64,000 bases of DNA from Methylocystis sp. L43 (GTDB lineage Bacteria; Pseudomonadota; Alphaproteobacteria; Rhizobiales; Beijerinckiaceae), in NCBI RefSeq assembly GCF_015709525.1, contig NZ_JADNRA010000029.1, positions 81,474-145,473 of the forward strand. The letters run 5' to 3'. Under the pieces are notes generated by a model. The model saw only the letters and a list, made by a program, of their open reading frames with translations. It was not told the origin of the DNA and ran no database searches. Positions 51,402 through 63,010 of this stretch are shown in pieces; the first letter of the stretch is position 1; each line of letters begins with the position of its first letter. The position numbers and the translations under genes are program-made.

Positions 51402-51989
51402 CTAGCCGGCGCCCGACAGGGCGCGATCGATCTCCGCGGTGACATCCTCAATCGGCGCCATGCCGTCGATCCTGGTCAGTTCGCTCCGCTTCGCGTAGTG
51501 CGCCGACACCGGGGCCGTCTGGGCTCGATAGGCTTCGAGCCGCGTCTTGAAGCTTTCCGGATTGTCGTCTGCGCGCACCGCCCCGCCCGCGGCGCGGGTT
51601 TCATCCACCCGTTTGCGCATCCGGTCGACGAGCGCGCCTTCGTCCACCGCGAGTTCGAGCACGGCGTCGAGCGTTAAACCCCTGCGTTCGAGCAGTTCCT
51701 GCAGCGCCTCGGCCTGCGCCACAGTTCGCGGAAAGCCGTCGAGAATGAACCCGCTGGCGCAGTCAGACGCGCCGAGCCGTTCGTCGATCAAGCCGATCAC
51801 GACCTCGTCCGGCACCAGCGCGCCAGCGTCCATGATCTCCTTGGCCCTCAGGCCAATCGGGGTTTTCGCCGCGACCGCGGCGCGCAGCATGTCTCCCGTC
51901 GAGAGCTGCGGCACGCCGTGCTTTTCGACCAGACGCGCCGCCTGCGTTCCCTTGCCGGCCCCCGGCGGACCGAGCAGCACCAGCCTCAT
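51402..51989 (-). CDS. adk: Adenylate kinase (short-lid form)
   Basis: 195 residues. P-loop [16 protein letters not shown] at the start, [17 protein letters not shown] in the NMP region, and a short lid ([20 protein letters not shown]) without the zinc-type cysteines. Interconverts ATP+AMP and 2 ADP. Starts four bases inside the secY stop (ATGA), standard for this cluster. Confidence 0.97.
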   Translation of the reverse strand: MRLVLLGPPGAGKGTQAARLVEKHGVPQLSTGDMLRAAVAAKTPIGLRAKEIMDAGALVPDEVVIGLIDERLGASDCASGFILDGFPRTVAQAEALQELLERRGLTLDAVLELAVDEGALVDRMRKRVDETRAAGGAVRADDNPESFKTRLEAYRAQTAPVSAHYAKRSELTRIDGMAPIEDVTAEIDRALSGAG

Positions 51990-53326
51990 CGGGCGCGCTT
52001 CCCGCCGCGAAGCTTGGTCTTGCGAATCAGCCCCTCATATTGCTGCGCCTGCATATGACCGTGGATCTGCGCCACAGTGTCCATGGTGACGCTGACGACG
52101 ATGAGCAGCGACGTGCCGCCGAAATAGAAGGGCAGATTGGCGTAGGCGATGAGCCCTTCCGGAATGATGCAGATGACCGCCAGATAGGCTGCGCCGAGCA
52201 CGGTGATCCGCATCAGCACTTCGTCGATGAATTTCGCTGTGCGTTCGCCGGGGCGAATGCCCGGCACGAAACCGCCGTGCTTCTTGAGATTGTCCGCCGT
52301 CTCGACCGGATTGAAGACGATCGCGGTGTAGAAGAAGGCGAAGAACACGATCAATCCGACATAGGCGAGCATATACAACGGCCGCCCATGGCCGAAATAG
52401 GCTGAGATCGTCGCGAAGATGCTCTCGCTGCCGGTCGATTGGTAGAAGTTCGCCACGGTCGTCGGCAAGAGTAGCAGCGACGATGCGAAGATCGGCGGGA
52501 TAACGCCGGACGTGTTCAGCTTCAGCGGCAGGAAGGACGTCTGTCCCTCGTAGACCCGGTTGCCGTGCTGACGCTTGGGATAGGTGATCAGCAGGCGTCG
52601 CTGCGCCCGCTCCATGAACACGATGAAGGCGACGACGGCGAAGGACATCACGATGACGCCGATGATCAGCGCCGTCGAAATGGCGCCCTGCCGGCCGAGC
52701 TCCAGGGTCGACACGATCGCCGATGGAAACGCTGCGACGATGCCCGCAAAGATGATGAGCGAAGATCCGTTGCCGATTCCGCGCGAGGTGATCTGCTCGC
52801 CAAGCCACATCAGGAACATCGTGCCGCCGACCAGCGTCACGACCGTGGTGATGCGGAAGAACAGGCCCGGATCGGTGACGACTCCCTGCTGGCCCTCGAG
52901 CCCGATCGCCATCGCGTAGGCTTGGAACGTCGCGAGCGCGACGGTGAGGTAGCGGGTATATTGGTTGAGGACCTTGCGGCCCTGCTCGCCCTCTTTCTTC
53001 AGCGTCTCGAGCGTCGGAATCACCGACGTCAGCAGCTGGATGATAATCGACGCCGAAATATACGGCATGATGTTGAGCGCGAAGATCGCGCGGCGCTGCA
53101 CGGCGCCGCCCGCGAACATGTTGAAGAGCTCCAGCATGCCCTTCGACTGGCCGAAAAAGCTTTTCGCGAAAGCCTCGGGGTCGATGCCCGGCAGCGGCAC
53201 GTAGGTGCCGAGGCGATAGACGATCAGCGCGCCCAGCGTGAACAGGATGCGCTTTTTCAATTCCTCGGATTTGCCGAAGGCGGAGAGATTGACGTTGGCC
53301 GCGAGCTGCTCGGCTGCCGATGCCAT
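51986..53326 (-). CDS. secY: Preprotein translocase subunit SecY
   Basis: 446 residues from the [20 protein letters not shown] start, which has AGGGGAG upstream; a longer frame is spurious. Ten hydrophobic segments; [16 protein letters not shown] and QFIPYISASI-type [20 protein letters not shown] are family hallmarks. [18 protein letters not shown] is the plug-side conserved loop. Central pore of the Sec translocon. Lies between rplO and adk. Confidence 0.97.
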   Translation of the reverse strand: MASAAEQLAANVNLSAFGKSEELKKRILFTLGALIVYRLGTYVPLPGIDPEAFAKSFFGQSKGMLELFNMFAGGAVQRRAIFALNIMPYISASIIIQLLTSVIPTLETLKKEGEQGRKVLNQYTRYLTVALATFQAYAMAIGLEGQQGVVTDPGLFFRITTVVTLVGGTMFLMWLGEQITSRGIGNGSSLIIFAGIVAAFPSAIVSTLELGRQGAISTALIIGVIVMSFAVVAFIVFMERAQRRLLITYPKRQHGNRVYEGQTSFLPLKLNTSGVIPPIFASSLLLLPTTVANFYQSTGSESIFATISAYFGHGRPLYMLAYVGLIVFFAFFYTAIVFNPVETADNLKKHGGFVPGIRPGERTAKFIDEVLMRITVLGAAYLAVICIIPEGLIAYANLPFYFGGTSLLIVVSVTMDTVAQIHGHMQAQQYEGLIRKTKLRGGKRAR

Positions 53327-53479
53327 GAAGGAACTCCCCTTTCGCGCCGCTGTCGACGCGACGCATTTTTGTTGGGCTAAGCGCTCGCAGTTTAGCAGTC
53401 GAGGCTCGCCCGCTCCGTTCGGAGCGTTTTGTATAAAACAGCGCAGCCGCTCAAGCGAGAGCGGCCGCACTTTTTTGAG

Positions 53480-53956
53480 TTATTGCGCTGGCGTCTCGCC
53501 GGCGAGAAGTTTCACGGTGCCGCCTGCGCCCTCGATGGCCGCGACCGCCGATTTGGAGGCCGCCGAGACCTCGAAGGCGAGCTTTGTCTTCAACTCGCCC
53601 TGGCCGAGGATCTTGACGCCGTCGCGCGGCCTGGTGACCACGCCGGCCGCGAGCAGCGCCTCGATCGTCACCGGCGCGTTGGCGTCGAGCTTGCCGGCGT
53701 CGAGCGCCTGCTGAATGCGCCCGAGATTGACTTCGTTGTAGTGGGTCGAGAACGGATTGTAGAATCCGCGCTTCGGCAGGCGCCGATGCAACGGCATCTG
53801 ACCGCCCTCGAAGCCCTTGATCGCCACGCCGGTGCGCGCCTTCTGGCCCTTGACGCCGCGACCGCCGGTCTTGCCCTTGCCGGAGCCGATGCCGCGGCCG
53901 ACGCGCATGCGGTTCTTGCTCGCGCCGGGATTGTCGGTGATTTCATTGAGTTTCAT
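53480..53956 (-). CDS. rplO: 50S ribosomal protein L15
   Basis: 158 residues. [20 protein letters not shown] then [20 protein letters not shown], the L15 signature. A gap of 153 bases separates it from secY. Normal length. Confidence 0.97.
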   Translation of the reverse strand: MKLNEITDNPGASKNRMRVGRGIGSGKGKTGGRGVKGQKARTGVAIKGFEGGQMPLHRRLPKRGFYNPFSTHYNEVNLGRIQQALDAGKLDANAPVTIEALLAAGVVTRPRDGVKILGQGELKTKLAFEVSAASKSAVAAIEGAGGTVKLLAGETPAQ

Positions 53957-53966
53957 GGCCGCGTCC

Positions 53967-54176
53967 TCACTTCCCGTCGACGGTTTTGGCGTCGACGATT
54001 TTCACGAGATGCGCCACCTTAGCGATCATCCCGCGCACGGCCGGCGTGTCTTCCAGCGCGCGGCGGCGGCCGATGCGCGTCAGGCCGAGGCCAAGAAGCG
54101 TACGGCGCTGCCGTTCGGGACGGCCGATCGGGCTGCCGATCTGTTCGACGACGATCTGCTGCGTGCTCTTCGTCAT
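53967..54176 (-). CDS. rpmD: 50S ribosomal protein L30
   Basis: 69 residues. [20 protein letters not shown] and [19 protein letters not shown] match L30. 10 bases before rplO on the minus strand. Confidence 0.96.
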   Translation of the reverse strand: MTKSTQQIVVEQIGSPIGRPERQRRTLLGLGLTRIGRRRALEDTPAVRGMIAKVAHLVKIVDAKTVDGK

Positions 54177-54187
54177 GGGTCGTCTCC

Positions 54188-54760
54188 TTACGCGTCGACG
54201 GCGTCGGCGTCGACGCCTTGACGGCGCGACTGCAGCACCGAAACTTTAAGCGAGCGGCGCGCCGCGACGGAGCGCGGCGAGTCTTCGCGGCCGAGCGCAT
54301 CGAAGGTCGCGCGGATCATGTTGTAGGGATTCGACGACCCCTGGCTCTTCGCCACGACGTCGTGCATGCCCAGCGTTTCGAAAATCGCGCGCATGGGACC
54401 GCCGGCGATGATTCCGGTGCCGGCCGGCGCCGCGCGCAGGATGACGCGGCCCGCGCCATGGCGGCCATGCACGTCATGATGCAGCGTGCGGCCTTCGCGC
54501 AGCGGCACGCGGATCAACGCGCGCTTGGCCGCTTCCGTCGCCTTGCGGATCGCCTCAGGCACTTCACGCGCCTTGCCGTGTCCATAGCCGACGCGGCCCT
54601 TCTGGTCGCCGACGACGACGAGCGCGGCGAAGCCGAAACGCCGGCCGCCCTTCACCACCTTCGCGACGCGATTGATGTGGACCAGACGATCCACAAATTC
54701 GCCGTCGCGATCGTCACGATCCCGATCGCGGCCGCGACCGCCTTCTCCTTCACGCGCCAT
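54188..54760 (-). CDS. rpsE: 30S ribosomal protein S5 with Arg/Asp-rich N-terminus
   Basis: 190 residues from [10 protein letters not shown]. The first 25 residues are an RD/DR/GG-rich extension ([13 protein letters not shown]) before [19 protein letters not shown], the S5 core. [19 protein letters not shown] and [15 protein letters not shown] follow. The extension is longer than in E. coli and probably disordered. Confidence 0.97.
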   Translation of the reverse strand: MAREGEGGRGRDRDRDDRDGEFVDRLVHINRVAKVVKGGRRFGFAALVVVGDQKGRVGYGHGKAREVPEAIRKATEAAKRALIRVPLREGRTLHHDVHGRHGAGRVILRAAPAGTGIIAGGPMRAIFETLGMHDVVAKSQGSSNPYNMIRATFDALGREDSPRSVAARRSLKVSVLQSRRQGVDADAVDA

Positions 54761-54898
54761 TGTCTCTTCCGTCACTTACGCGGCGTGATGCGCCGCTCGC
54801 TTCCTTCACTGCCGACCCATCGGATCGACGCCCGGCGCATCAGCGCCGGCACGCATTCCGCGCGAGAAGCGCACGCCCTCAACGGCGCGCGCCCCCAG

Positions 54899-55261
54899 TT
54901 AAAACTCCAGACCGCCCTCGCGGGCGCCGTCGGCCAGCGCCTTGACGCGCCCGTGATACATGTAAGCGCCACGGTCGAAAACGACCTCCTTGACGCCCTT
55001 GGCGACGGCCCGCTCCGCGAGGAGCTTGCCAACGACCTTCGCCGCCTCGACGTCCGCGCCGGTCTTCAGACCCTCGCGGTTCGCCTTCTCGAGCGAAGAG
55101 GCGGCGGCGACCGTCGCGCCCTTCTCGTCGTCGATGATCTGCGCATAGATCTGCTTGGACGAGCGAAACACCGAAAGGCGCAACCGCCCCTTGGCGCGTT
55201 CACGGATCGCCCGGCGCACCCGCGCCTTTCGACGCTGTTCGACTTTGACATCCCTGGCCAT
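54899..55261 (-). CDS. rplR: 50S ribosomal protein L18
   Basis: 120 residues. [20 protein letters not shown] and [20 protein letters not shown] are L18 motifs. A 138-base gap, without a gene, separates it from rpsE. Confidence 0.97.
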   Translation of the reverse strand: MARDVKVEQRRKARVRRAIRERAKGRLRLSVFRSSKQIYAQIIDDEKGATVAAASSLEKANREGLKTGADVEAAKVVGKLLAERAVAKGVKEVVFDRGAYMYHGRVKALADGAREGGLEF

Positions 55262-55270
55262 GGCGGGTCC

Positions 55271-55804
55271 TTACTTCTTCTTGCCTTCCTTGCGGAAGAT
55301 GAATTCATTGGCGTATTTAACGCCCTTGCCCTTGTAGGGTTCGGGCGGGCGCAGGGCGCGGATCTCGGCGGCGACTTGACCGACCTGGCGCCGGTCCATG
55401 CCGCTGACGCTGATTTCCGTCGGCTTCGGCGTCACGATCGCGATGCCGGCCGGAATCGGATAGCTAACGTCATGCGAATAGCCGAGCGCGAGCTGCAGCG
55501 TCTTTCCCTGCACCGCGGCGCGATAGCCGACGCCGGTGATCTCAAGCTTCTTCTCAAAGCCGGTGGTCACGCCGACGACGATATTGTTGATCTGAGCGCG
55601 CGCCGTGCCCCACAGCGCGCGGGCGCGCTTGGTTTCATTGCGCGGGTCGACCGAGATGGCGTTGTCCTGCTGGACGACGGAGACGTCGTCGGGCGCCAGA
55701 AACTCCAGCTGACCCTTCGCGCCCTTCACCTGCACGAGCTGACCGTCCACCTTGGCGGTGACGCCGGCGGGAATGACGACAGGCTTCTTGCCGATACGAG
55801 ACAT
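55271..55804 (-). CDS. rplF: 50S ribosomal protein L6
   Basis: 177 residues from [20 protein letters not shown]. Second-domain motif [20 protein letters not shown] and [19 protein letters not shown] end match L6. Confidence 0.98.
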   Translation of the reverse strand: MSRIGKKPVVIPAGVTAKVDGQLVQVKGAKGQLEFLAPDDVSVVQQDNAISVDPRNETKRARALWGTARAQINNIVVGVTTGFEKKLEITGVGYRAAVQGKTLQLALGYSHDVSYPIPAGIAIVTPKPTEISVSGMDRRQVGQVAAEIRALRPPEPYKGKGVKYANEFIFRKEGKKK

Positions 55805-55836
55805 GGTTGCAAATCCTGTTTGATGAGGCGCAAGGT

Positions 55837-56235
55837 CTAGAAGACCTTGCACAGCACCTCGCCCCCGACATTATTCTCACGCGCCGCGTGATCGGCCATG
55901 ACGCCCTTCGGAGTCGACACGATGGTGACGCCGAGGCCATTCGCCACGCGCGGCACTGCGTCAACCGCCGCATAGACCCGGCGGCCCGGACGCGACACGC
56001 GTTCGATCTGCTTAATGACCGGTTCGCCGTCGAAATATTTCAGTTCGATCTCGAACTCGGTCCGGCCATTGCCGAAGTCGGTGCTGCTATAGCCGCGGAT
56101 ATAGCCCTCTTCCTTCAGCACGTCGAGCACATGCGCGCGCAGCTTCGAGCCCGGAGAGGACACCTTGTCCTTGCGGCGCATCTGGGCGTTGCGGATGCGG
56201 GTGAGGAGATCGCCCAATGGATCGTTGATCGCCAT
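55837..56235 (-). CDS. rpsH: 30S ribosomal protein S8
   Basis: 132 residues. [20 protein letters not shown] at the N-terminus and the C-terminal [20 protein letters not shown] are the S8 signature. In many bacteria S8 represses the spc operon by binding its mRNA near rplE. Confidence 0.98.
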   Translation of the reverse strand: MAINDPLGDLLTRIRNAQMRRKDKVSSPGSKLRAHVLDVLKEEGYIRGYSSTDFGNGRTEFEIELKYFDGEPVIKQIERVSRPGRRVYAAVDAVPRVANGLGVTIVSTPKGVMADHAARENNVGGEVLCKVF

Positions 56236-56245
56236 CTGCGTCTCC

Positions 56246-56551
56246 TTACCAGCTTGACTTCACGAGGCCGGGCACCAGGCCACGGGACCCCAATTCGCGT
56301 AGCGCAATGCGCGACATTTTCAGCTTGCGATAAAACCCGCGCGGACGGCCCGACACTTCGCAGCGGTTACGCACGCGAACGGGCGCGGAATTGCGCGGGA
56401 GCTCAGCAAGCTTGAGACGCGCCTCGAACTGCTCTTCGACGCTCAGCGTCTTGTCATTCGCGACCGCCTTCAGCCGCGCGCGCCGCCCAGCGTAGGACTT
56501 CACGAGCCTTCGCTTCCGCTTGTTGTTCTCAATCGCGCTTTTCTTCGCCAT
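56246..56551 (-). CDS. rpsN: 30S ribosomal protein S14 (zinc-free long form)
   Basis: 101 residues with a single cysteine ([20 protein letters not shown]), so it is the zinc-independent long form usual in proteobacteria. [20 protein letters not shown] is the conserved start. Confidence 0.97.
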   Translation of the reverse strand: MAKKSAIENNKRKRRLVKSYAGRRARLKAVANDKTLSVEEQFEARLKLAELPRNSAPVRVRNRCEVSGRPRGFYRKLKMSRIALRELGSRGLVPGLVKSSW

Positions 56552-56598
56552 TACCAGTTTCGCCTTTCAGTATCCGCGTTTGAGGAGCCGTTACGCCC

Positions 56599-57312
56599 TC
56601 ACTGCCGGAACGGGAAATTGAACGCCTTCAGCAAGGCGCGCGCCTCTTCGTCGGTCTTGGCCGTCGTGCAGACGATCACGTCCATGCCCAGGATCGACTC
56701 GGCCTTGTCGTAGTCGATTTCGGGGAACACGATGTGCTCCTTGATGCCGAGCGCATAATTCCCGCGTCCGTCGAACGACTTCGGATTCAATCCGCGGAAA
56801 TCGCGCACGCGCGGCAGCGCCACGGTGATCAGACGATCCAGAAACTCATACATCCGCGTCTTGCGCAGCGTCACCTTCGCGCCGATCGGCATGTTCTCGC
56901 GCAACTTGAAGGTCGAGATCGCCTTGCGCGCGCGGGTGACGACCGGGCGCTGGCCGGCGATCAGACCAAGGTCGGCCGCCGCCGACGTGGCCTTCTTGCT
57001 GTCGTTGACCGATTCGCCGACGCCCATGTTGAGCACGATCTTCTCGATCGTCGGCACTTCGAGGGCGTTCTTATAGCCGAACTGCTTCTGCAACGCTTCG
57101 CGCACGACCTCTTCGTAATGCTTGCGCATGCGCGGCACATAGGCGCCGTCCGCTGCCGCGTCGTCGCCGGATGTCGCCGGCTTTTCCTTAGCCGCAGGCT
57201 TTTCAGCCGATTTCGCGGCGGCCTTCTTGGGCTCCTTCGCCTCCGCGCCCTCGGCGGCGGGCTTTTGAGCCTTGGCGGGCTTTTCGGCCTTGGGCTTCTT
57301 TTCCTCAGCCAT
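56599..57312 (-). CDS. rplE: 50S ribosomal protein L5 with long charged N-terminal extension
   Basis: 237 residues, about 55 more than E. coli L5 (179). The core begins at [20 protein letters not shown] and contains [20 protein letters not shown] and [20 protein letters not shown]. The first ~57 residues are low-complexity Lys/Ala/Glu/Pro ([20 protein letters not shown]). The first eight bases overlap the rplX stop, and no later ATG with a ribosome site is better placed, so the extension is probably real. Confidence 0.95.
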   Translation of the reverse strand: MAEEKKPKAEKPAKAQKPAAEGAEAKEPKKAAAKSAEKPAAKEKPATSGDDAAADGAYVPRMRKHYEEVVREALQKQFGYKNALEVPTIEKIVLNMGVGESVNDSKKATSAAADLGLIAGQRPVVTRARKAISTFKLRENMPIGAKVTLRKTRMYEFLDRLITVALPRVRDFRGLNPKSFDGRGNYALGIKEHIVFPEIDYDKAESILGMDVIVCTTAKTDEEARALLKAFNFPFRQ

Positions 57313-57622
57313 CGATCAATTCTCCGGAACGCTTGGCGACGCGGACCTTGCGGCCGTCGTCGAGAATCTTGAATCCAACGCGAGTCGCCTTACCGTCCTT
57401 AGGATCGGCGACCGCCAGATTCGACAAATTGATCGGCGCGGCCTTGTTGATGATGCCGGCTTCGCGATCCTTGGTCTGACGCTGATGGCGCTTGACGATG
57501 TTGACGCCGTCGACGACGGCGCGGCCCTCGTCGGGAATCACGCGCAGCACCTCGCCGCTGCGGCCCTTGTCGCGGCCGGCGAGAACGACGACTTTGTCGC
57601 CCTTCTTGATCTTGGCGGCCAT
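57305..57622 (-). CDS. rplX: 50S ribosomal protein L24
   Basis: 105 residues from [20 protein letters not shown], whose ATG overlaps the rplN stop by one base (TAATG). KOW-type motif; [20 protein letters not shown] is typical. Confidence 0.97.
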   Translation of the reverse strand: MAAKIKKGDKVVVLAGRDKGRSGEVLRVIPDEGRAVVDGVNIVKRHQRQTKDREAGIINKAAPINLSNLAVADPKDGKATRVGFKILDDGRKVRVAKRSGELIDG

Positions 57623-57990
57623 TACAAAACCTCCGGGGCGAGCGAGATGATCTTCATGTGGTTCTTGGCGCGCAGCTCGCGCGGCACCGGCCCGAATATG
57701 CGGGTGCCGATCGGCTCTTTCTGATTGTTGATCAGCACCGCGGCGTTCGAATCGAAACGGATCACGGAGCCGTCGGAACGCTTGATGTCCTTCGCGGTGC
57801 GAACGACGACGGCCTTCAGCACATCGCCCTTCTTCACGCGGCCGCGCGGAATCGCCTCCTTGATCGACACGACAATAATGTCGCCGACGCCGGCGTATTT
57901 GCGCTTGGAGCCGCCCAGCACCTTGATGCACATCACGCGGCGCGCGCCGGAGTTGTCGGCGACGTCGAGATTGGTTTGCATCTGAATCAT
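57622..57990 (-). CDS. rplN: 50S ribosomal protein L14
   Basis: 122 residues. [20 protein letters not shown] and [20 protein letters not shown] are near-universal L14 sequences. Confidence 0.98.
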   Translation of the reverse strand: MIQMQTNLDVADNSGARRVMCIKVLGGSKRKYAGVGDIIVVSIKEAIPRGRVKKGDVLKAVVVRTAKDIKRSDGSVIRFDSNAAVLINNQKEPIGTRIFGPVPRELRAKNHMKIISLAPEVL

Positions 57991-58073
57991 GGCTTACCCG
58001 CCTTTCGTTCCGGTCTGGTTTCGGCAAGCCCGCTTTGACTCGCCGACTTCGTCCGGACAGTTCGTTCTAACGA

Positions 58074-58316
58074 CTACGCCTCGGCCGTCACGTCGACGAC
58101 CCGCCAGCGCTTCAATTTCGAGATCGGCGCGGTCTCTTCGATCGTCACCGAATCGCCCACCTTGAACGCGCCGTTCTCGTCATGGGCGTGATAGTTCTTC
58201 GTGCGGCGCACCGTCTTCTGGAACAGCGGGTGGGTGAAGCGACGTTCGACCTTCACCACCACGGTCTTGTTCTGCTTGTCGCTGACGACGACGCCCTGGA
58301 GAATTCGCTTCGGCAT
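58074..58316 (-). CDS. rpsQ: 30S ribosomal protein S17
   Basis: 80 residues. [20 protein letters not shown] and [20 protein letters not shown] are S17 motifs. 83 bases before rplN, no gene in the gap. Confidence 0.97.
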   Translation of the reverse strand: MPKRILQGVVVSDKQNKTVVVKVERRFTHPLFQKTVRRTKNYHAHDENGAFKVGDSVTIEETAPISKLKRWRVVDVTAEA

Positions 58317-58322
58317 GGCGCT

Positions 58323-58535
58323 TTAACCCTGCTTTTCGGCGCGCTTATGCGCGGCGATGGTTTTCGTGCGGGCAATGTCGCGACGAACGACGCGCACGCG
58401 TGAGGTGTTCTCGAGCTGGCCGGTCGCCCGCTGGAAGCGCAGATTGAACTGCTCTTTCTTGAGCTTCAGCACTTCGTCATTGAGCTGATCTTCGGTCATC
58501 GCCTTGATGTCGGAGAGGCGCTGTTTGGATTTCAT
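58323..58535 (-). CDS. rpmC: 50S ribosomal protein L29
   Basis: 70 residues from [20 protein letters not shown], with AGGGGAA upstream; a longer frame lacks support. [20 protein letters not shown] is the L29 signature. Confidence 0.96.
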   Translation of the reverse strand: MKSKQRLSDIKAMTEDQLNDEVLKLKKEQFNLRFQRATGQLENTSRVRVVRRDIARTKTIAAHKRAEKQG

Positions 58536-58545
58536 CACGTTCCCC

Positions 58546-58959
58546 TTATTCGGCGATGCGTTCGATGAAGCGCGTCTTAATCGGCAGCTTCGCGGCGGCA
58601 AGCGTCAAGGCCTCCCGCGCGATAGGCGCCGGCACGCCGTCGATCTCGAACATGATGCGGCCGGGCGCAACGCGCACGGCCCAGAATTCCGGCGCGCCCT
58701 TGCCCTTGCCCATACGCACTTCGGTCGGCTTCTTGGAGACCGGCACGTCGGGGAAGATGCGAATCCAGACGCGGCCGGCGCGCTTCATATGGCGCGTCAT
58801 GGCGCGGCGCGCGGCCTCGATCTGGCGCGCGGTGATGCGCTCCGGCTCCAGCGCCTTAAGGCCGAACTGACCGAAGTTCAGCGAAAAGCCCGCCTTGGAG
58901 GCGCCACGGATGCGGCCCTTGAAGGCCTTGCGGAACTTGGTGCGTTTGGGTTGCAGCAT
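58546..58959 (-). CDS. rplP: 50S ribosomal protein L16
   Basis: 137 residues. [20 protein letters not shown] start and [20 protein letters not shown] match L16. Confidence 0.98.
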   Translation of the reverse strand: MLQPKRTKFRKAFKGRIRGASKAGFSLNFGQFGLKALEPERITARQIEAARRAMTRHMKRAGRVWIRIFPDVPVSKKPTEVRMGKGKGAPEFWAVRVAPGRIMFEIDGVPAPIAREALTLAAAKLPIKTRFIERIAE

Positions 58960-58983
58960 GATTGCGCTCTTTAATCTTGTTCG

Positions 58984-59733
58984 TTACGCCGCGTCGCGCG
59001 GTTCGCGGTGCTCGCGACGGCGGCGTTCGCCGCCGCGGTCGCGATCGCCATGATCGCCGCCGGACGCCTGTTCGGCCGCCTTCTTGTCCTGCGCCATCGG
59101 ATCATGCTCAAGGATTTCGCCCTTGAAGATCCAGACCTTGATGCCGCAAGCGCCATAGGCGGTATGCGCGGTGGCGGTGCCGTAATCGACGTCGGCGCGC
59201 AGCGTGTGCAGCGGCACGCGTCCTTCGCGATACCATTCGAGACGGGCGATCTCGGCGCCGCCGAGACGGCCCGAGCAATTGATGCGAATGCCCTGCGCGC
59301 CCAGCCGAATAGCCGATTGCACGGCGCGCTTCATCGCGCGGCGGAAAGCGACGCGGCGCTCCAGCTGCTGCGCGATTGACTCGGCGACGAGCGCCGCTTC
59401 GGTTTCGGGCTTGCGCACTTCGACGATGTTGATGACGACTTCGCTTCCGGTCAGCTTGCCCACAAGCTTGCGGATCTTGTCGATGTCCGCGCCCTTCTTG
59501 CCGATGACGACGCCGGGACGCGCCGAATAGATCGTCACGCGGCACTTCTTGTGCGGGCGCTCGATGACGATCTTCGACACCGCCGCCTGCTTCAGCGTTT
59601 TCGACACGGTTTCGCGGATCGCCATGTCCTCGTGGAGGAGCTTGGCGTATTCGCCCTTATTGGCGAACCAGCGCGAATCCCAGGTGCGGTTGACGCCCAG
59701 TCGCAGCCCGATCGGATTAACCTTCTGACCCAT
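58984..59733 (-). CDS. rpsC: 30S ribosomal protein S3 with charged C-terminal tail
   Basis: 249 residues. KH domain [20 protein letters not shown], then [20 protein letters not shown]. After the core (ending near [20 protein letters not shown]) there is a 30-residue tail rich in Arg/Asp/Glu/His ([20 protein letters not shown]). Compare the similar extension in S5. Confidence 0.97.
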   Translation of the reverse strand: MGQKVNPIGLRLGVNRTWDSRWFANKGEYAKLLHEDMAIRETVSKTLKQAAVSKIVIERPHKKCRVTIYSARPGVVIGKKGADIDKIRKLVGKLTGSEVVINIVEVRKPETEAALVAESIAQQLERRVAFRRAMKRAVQSAIRLGAQGIRINCSGRLGGAEIARLEWYREGRVPLHTLRADVDYGTATAHTAYGACGIKVWIFKGEILEHDPMAQDKKAAEQASGGDHGDRDRGGERRRREHREPRDAA

Positions 59734-59746
59734 GGTTTTAAATCCT

Positions 59747-60133
59747 TTAGGCGTTGGCCTGCGCTTCGACTTCGCGCACGATGATCGTCAGATTGGCGAA
59801 GGGCTTCTCGACGCGGCTCGCACGGCCGCGGGCGCGGGCGTGGAAACGCTTCATCACCAGCGCCTTGCCGACAAAGGCCTGGGCGACGACGAGATCGTCG
59901 ACGTCGAGACCGTGATTGTTCTCGGCGTTGGCGATGGCGCTTTCAAGCGCCTTCTTCACCTCATGCGCGATCCGCTTTCTGGAGAACTCCAGATCGGCGA
60001 GCGCGCGATCCACCTTCTTGCCGCGGATCAACTGCGCGAGCAGATTGAGCTTCTGCGGCGAGACGCGCAGCATGCGCGCGACGGCCTTCGCTTCATTGTC
60101 CGCAAGCCGGCGCGGATTGGCTTCCTTCGACAT
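59747..60133 (-). CDS. rplV: 50S ribosomal protein L22
   Basis: 128 residues. [20 protein letters not shown] and the beta-hairpin [20 protein letters not shown], which lines the exit tunnel, are conserved. Confidence 0.97.
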   Translation of the reverse strand: MSKEANPRRLADNEAKAVARMLRVSPQKLNLLAQLIRGKKVDRALADLEFSRKRIAHEVKKALESAIANAENNHGLDVDDLVVAQAFVGKALVMKRFHARARGRASRVEKPFANLTIIVREVEAQANA

Positions 60134-60155
60134 CGTGAGCCTCTCTTAGCCTTTC

Positions 60156-60434
60156 TTAGCCCCTCTTGGCCTTCTTGTCGGCCGCATGGCCGTGGAAGGT
60201 GCGGGTCGGAGCGAATTCGCCGAATTTGTGCCCAATCATGTCTTCCGACACGGACACGGGGATATGCTTCTGGCCGTTGTGCACGCCGAAGGTCAGTCCC
60301 ACGAACTGCGGGATGATCGTGGAGCGGCGGCTCCAGATCTTGATCACCTCGGAGCGGCCGGAGCCGCGCGAGGTTTCGGCCTTCTTAAGAAGATAGCCGT
60401 CGACGAACGGGCCCTTCCAAATCGAGCGCGCCAT
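60156..60434 (-). CDS. rpsS: 30S ribosomal protein S19
   Basis: 92 residues. [18 protein letters not shown] and [20 protein letters not shown] then [20 protein letters not shown] are S19 motifs. Confidence 0.98.
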   Translation of the reverse strand: MARSIWKGPFVDGYLLKKAETSRGSGRSEVIKIWSRRSTIIPQFVGLTFGVHNGQKHIPVSVSEDMIGHKFGEFAPTRTFHGHAADKKAKRG

Positions 60435-60437
60435 AGG

Positions 60438-61277
60438 TTAGCCCTTCTTCTTGCGATTGTGTCGCGAGGACACAATGAACCGGTCGGTGGATTTATTGGT
60501 GCGGGTCTTCTTGCCCTTGGTCGGCTTGCCCCAGGGCGTGACCGGATGACGACCGCCGGAGGTGCGGCCTTCGCCGCCGCCATGCGGATGGTCGATCGGA
60601 TTCATCGTGACGCCGCGATTGTGCGGACGGCGGCCAAGCCAGCGTGTACGGCCGGCCTTGCCGATCGAGGTGTTCATATGATCGGGATTGGACACGGCGC
60701 CGAGCGTCGCGAAGCACTGGCCGTGCACGAGGCGCTGCTCGCCAGAATTCAGTCTGATGATCACATAGCCCTGGTCGCGGCCGACGATCTGCGCATAGGT
60801 GCCGGCCGACCGGGCGATGGCGCCGCCCTTGCCGATCTTCATCTCGACATTGTGCACGATGGCGCCGACGGGGATGTTGGCGATCGGCATGGCGTTGCCG
60901 GGCTTCACGTCGACCTGATTGCCGGCGATCACTTCGTCGCCGACGGAGAGCCGCTGCGGCGCGAGAATGTAGGCAAGCTCATTGTCCGTGTAGCGAATAA
61001 GCGCGATGAACGCCGTCCGGTTCGGATCATATTCGAGCCGCTCGACCTTGCCCGAAACGTCGAGCTTGCGCCGCTTGAAATCGACGACGCGATAGGCCTG
61101 CTTATGGCCGCCGCCGCGAAAGCGCACGGTGATCCGGCCGGTGTTGTTGCGCCCGCCCTTTGAGCTCTTGCCCTCGGTCAGAGTCTTGACCGGCTTGCCC
61201 TTGTAGAGCTCTCTGCGGTCGACAATGACGAGCTGGCGAAGGCTCGGCGTGACCGGCTTGAATGTCTTCAGCGCCAT
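60438..61277 (-). CDS. rplB: 50S ribosomal protein L2
   Basis: 279 residues. Central [20 protein letters not shown] and the peptidyl-transferase-near [20 protein letters not shown] with the conserved His. Three bases separate it from rpsS. Confidence 0.98.
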   Translation of the reverse strand: MALKTFKPVTPSLRQLVIVDRRELYKGKPVKTLTEGKSSKGGRNNTGRITVRFRGGGHKQAYRVVDFKRRKLDVSGKVERLEYDPNRTAFIALIRYTDNELAYILAPQRLSVGDEVIAGNQVDVKPGNAMPIANIPVGAIVHNVEMKIGKGGAIARSAGTYAQIVGRDQGYVIIRLNSGEQRLVHGQCFATLGAVSNPDHMNTSIGKAGRTRWLGRRPHNRGVTMNPIDHPHGGGEGRTSGGRHPVTPWGKPTKGKKTRTNKSTDRFIVSSRHNRKKKG

Positions 61278-61298
61278 CGTTCTATCCCCACGCCTTCC

Positions 61299-61595
61299 TT
61301 ACAGTCCGGTCGTCACGTCGATCTTGTGGCCCTCGGCGAGAGTCACGACCGCTTTCTTGACGTCGCTCTGCTGGCCGCGCTGACCGCGGAAGGTCTTGAC
61401 CTTGCCCTTGCGCACCAGCGTATTGACCGCTTCGACCTTGACGTCGAAGAGACCTTCGACCGCCGCCTTGATCTGCGGCTTCGTCGCGGTCTTCGCGACC
61501 TTGAAGACCACCTTGTTGCTCTCCGAGGCGAGCGTCGCCTTCTCGGTGATGACCGGGGCGACGATCACGTCGTAATGGCGAACGTCCTTGCTCAT
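61299..61595 (-). CDS. rplW: 50S ribosomal protein L23
   Basis: 98 residues from [20 protein letters not shown]; the ATG overlaps the rplD stop by four bases. [20 protein letters not shown] is the L23 signature; docking site for trigger factor and SRP. Confidence 0.97.
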   Translation of the reverse strand: MSKDVRHYDVIVAPVITEKATLASESNKVVFKVAKTATKPQIKAAVEGLFDVKVEAVNTLVRKGKVKTFRGQRGQQSDVKKAVVTLAEGHKIDVTTGL

Positions 61596-62212
61596 TTCAG
61601 TCGCGCCTCCAGCGCGTCCACTGCGGCGCGGGTCAACACCAGCTTCTCGCGGCGGAGGATGTCGTAAACATTGACGCCTTCGACGGGCAGGATGTCGATC
61701 TTCGGGATATTGCGTGCGGCGAGCACGAAATTGTTCTGCGGCGCGCCGCCAACGATGATGATCGCGTTCTCGAGGCCGGTCTTGGCGAAACTCGATACGA
61801 GCAGCTTCGTCTTGGGCTCGGCGAGCTCCGCCGTCTCCCAAACGATGATGCCGCCGTCCTTGGCTTTCGCGGACAGAGCATGTTTCAGCGCGAGCTGGCG
61901 CACCTTCTTGGTCAGGTCATGCGCATGGCTGCGCACCACCGGGCCGAAGGCGCGTCCGCCGCCGCGGAACTGCGGCGCGCGCGCCGAGCCGTGACGGGCG
62001 CCGCCGGTGCCCTTCTGCTTGTGCAGCTTCTTGCCCGAGCGCGCGATCTCGGCGCGGTTCTTCACCGCATGGGTGCCGGCGCGCCGCTTGGCGAGCTGCC
62101 AGCGGATCATGCGGAAGATCAGGTCCTTGCGCGGCTCAAGGCCGAAGACCTCATCGGAAAGTTCGATCGAACCGGCCGCCTGGCCGTCGAACGACGTGAC
62201 GTCGATCTTCAC
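61592..62212 (-). CDS. rplD: 50S ribosomal protein L4
   Basis: 206 residues. [20 protein letters not shown], the tunnel loop, and [17 protein letters not shown] are L4 features. In E. coli L4 autoregulates the S10 operon. Confidence 0.97.
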   Translation of the reverse strand: MKIDVTSFDGQAAGSIELSDEVFGLEPRKDLIFRMIRWQLAKRRAGTHAVKNRAEIARSGKKLHKQKGTGGARHGSARAPQFRGGGRAFGPVVRSHAHDLTKKVRQLALKHALSAKAKDGGIIVWETAELAEPKTKLLVSSFAKTGLENAIIIVGGAPQNNFVLAARNIPKIDILPVEGVNVYDILRREKLVLTRAAVDALEARLK

Positions 62213-62215
62213 GGC

Positions 62216-62953
62216 TCAGTCCTCCTTCTGCGCTTCTTGCGGAGCGGCGTCTAAATTCGCGGCTTCACCCTGTCCGTTGCCGAGGCGGAATTTGCCCGGC
62301 TGCGGCGCATCCTTCGGCAACGCGCGCTTCACCGCGTCGCGCACGAAAATCCAACCGCCGGCCGTGCCCGGCACCGCGCCTTCGACCAGCAGCAGTCCCC
62401 GCGCGGGGTCGGTCTGCACCACCCGCAGATTTTGCGTGGTGACGCGGTCGACGCCCATATGGCCGGCCATTTTCTTGTTCTTGAAGGTCTTGCCCGGGTC
62501 CTGACGGCCACCGGTCGAACCGTGCGAACGGTGCGAAACGGAGACGCCGTGGGTCGCGCGCAGACCGCCGAAGCCCCAGCGCTTCATCGGGCCGGCGAAG
62601 CCCTTGCCGGTGGAGGTTCCGGTCACGTCGACGAACTGGCCGACGACGAAATGATCCGCCGTGATCTCGGCGCCGATCGGCAGCAACTCTTCCTCTTTCA
62701 CCCGAAACTCGGCGAGCTTCATCTTCGGCTCCACCGAGGCCGCGGCGAACCGCGTGCGTTCGGCCTTCGAGACATTCTTGACCTTGGCGCGGCCGATGCC
62801 GAGTTGAACGGCGGTGTAGCCGTTCTTCTCTTGAGTCCGCTGCGCGACGACCTGGCAGCCGTCGAGCTTCAGGACCGTGACCGGCACATGCTCGCCCGCC
62901 TCCGTGAAGATGCGGGTCATTCCGACCTTTTGCGCGATGACGCCCGACCGCAT
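62216..62953 (-). CDS. rplC: 50S ribosomal protein L3
   Basis: 245 residues from [36 protein letters not shown] and [18 protein letters not shown] are L3 motifs, with the Gln (GRQDP) that PrmB methylates. The C-terminal about 30 residues ([20 protein letters not shown]) are an acidic, probably disordered tail. Confidence 0.97.
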   Translation of the reverse strand: MRSGVIAQKVGMTRIFTEAGEHVPVTVLKLDGCQVVAQRTQEKNGYTAVQLGIGRAKVKNVSKAERTRFAAASVEPKMKLAEFRVKEEELLPIGAEITADHFVVGQFVDVTGTSTGKGFAGPMKRWGFGGLRATHGVSVSHRSHGSTGGRQDPGKTFKNKKMAGHMGVDRVTTQNLRVVQTDPARGLLLVEGAVPGTAGGWIFVRDAVKRALPKDAPQPGKFRLGNGQGEAANLDAAPQEAQKED

Positions 62954-63010
62954 GATCCAATCCTTCGCAAAGCGCGCTCGCATCCTTTAGCGAGCGCCGC
63001 CTGAATCCGT

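Noticed and set aside
51986..53470. Extended secY frame with 48 additional N-terminal residues
   Set aside because: Conserved SecY begins near MASAAEQLA with a good ribosome site; the extension has no SecY character.
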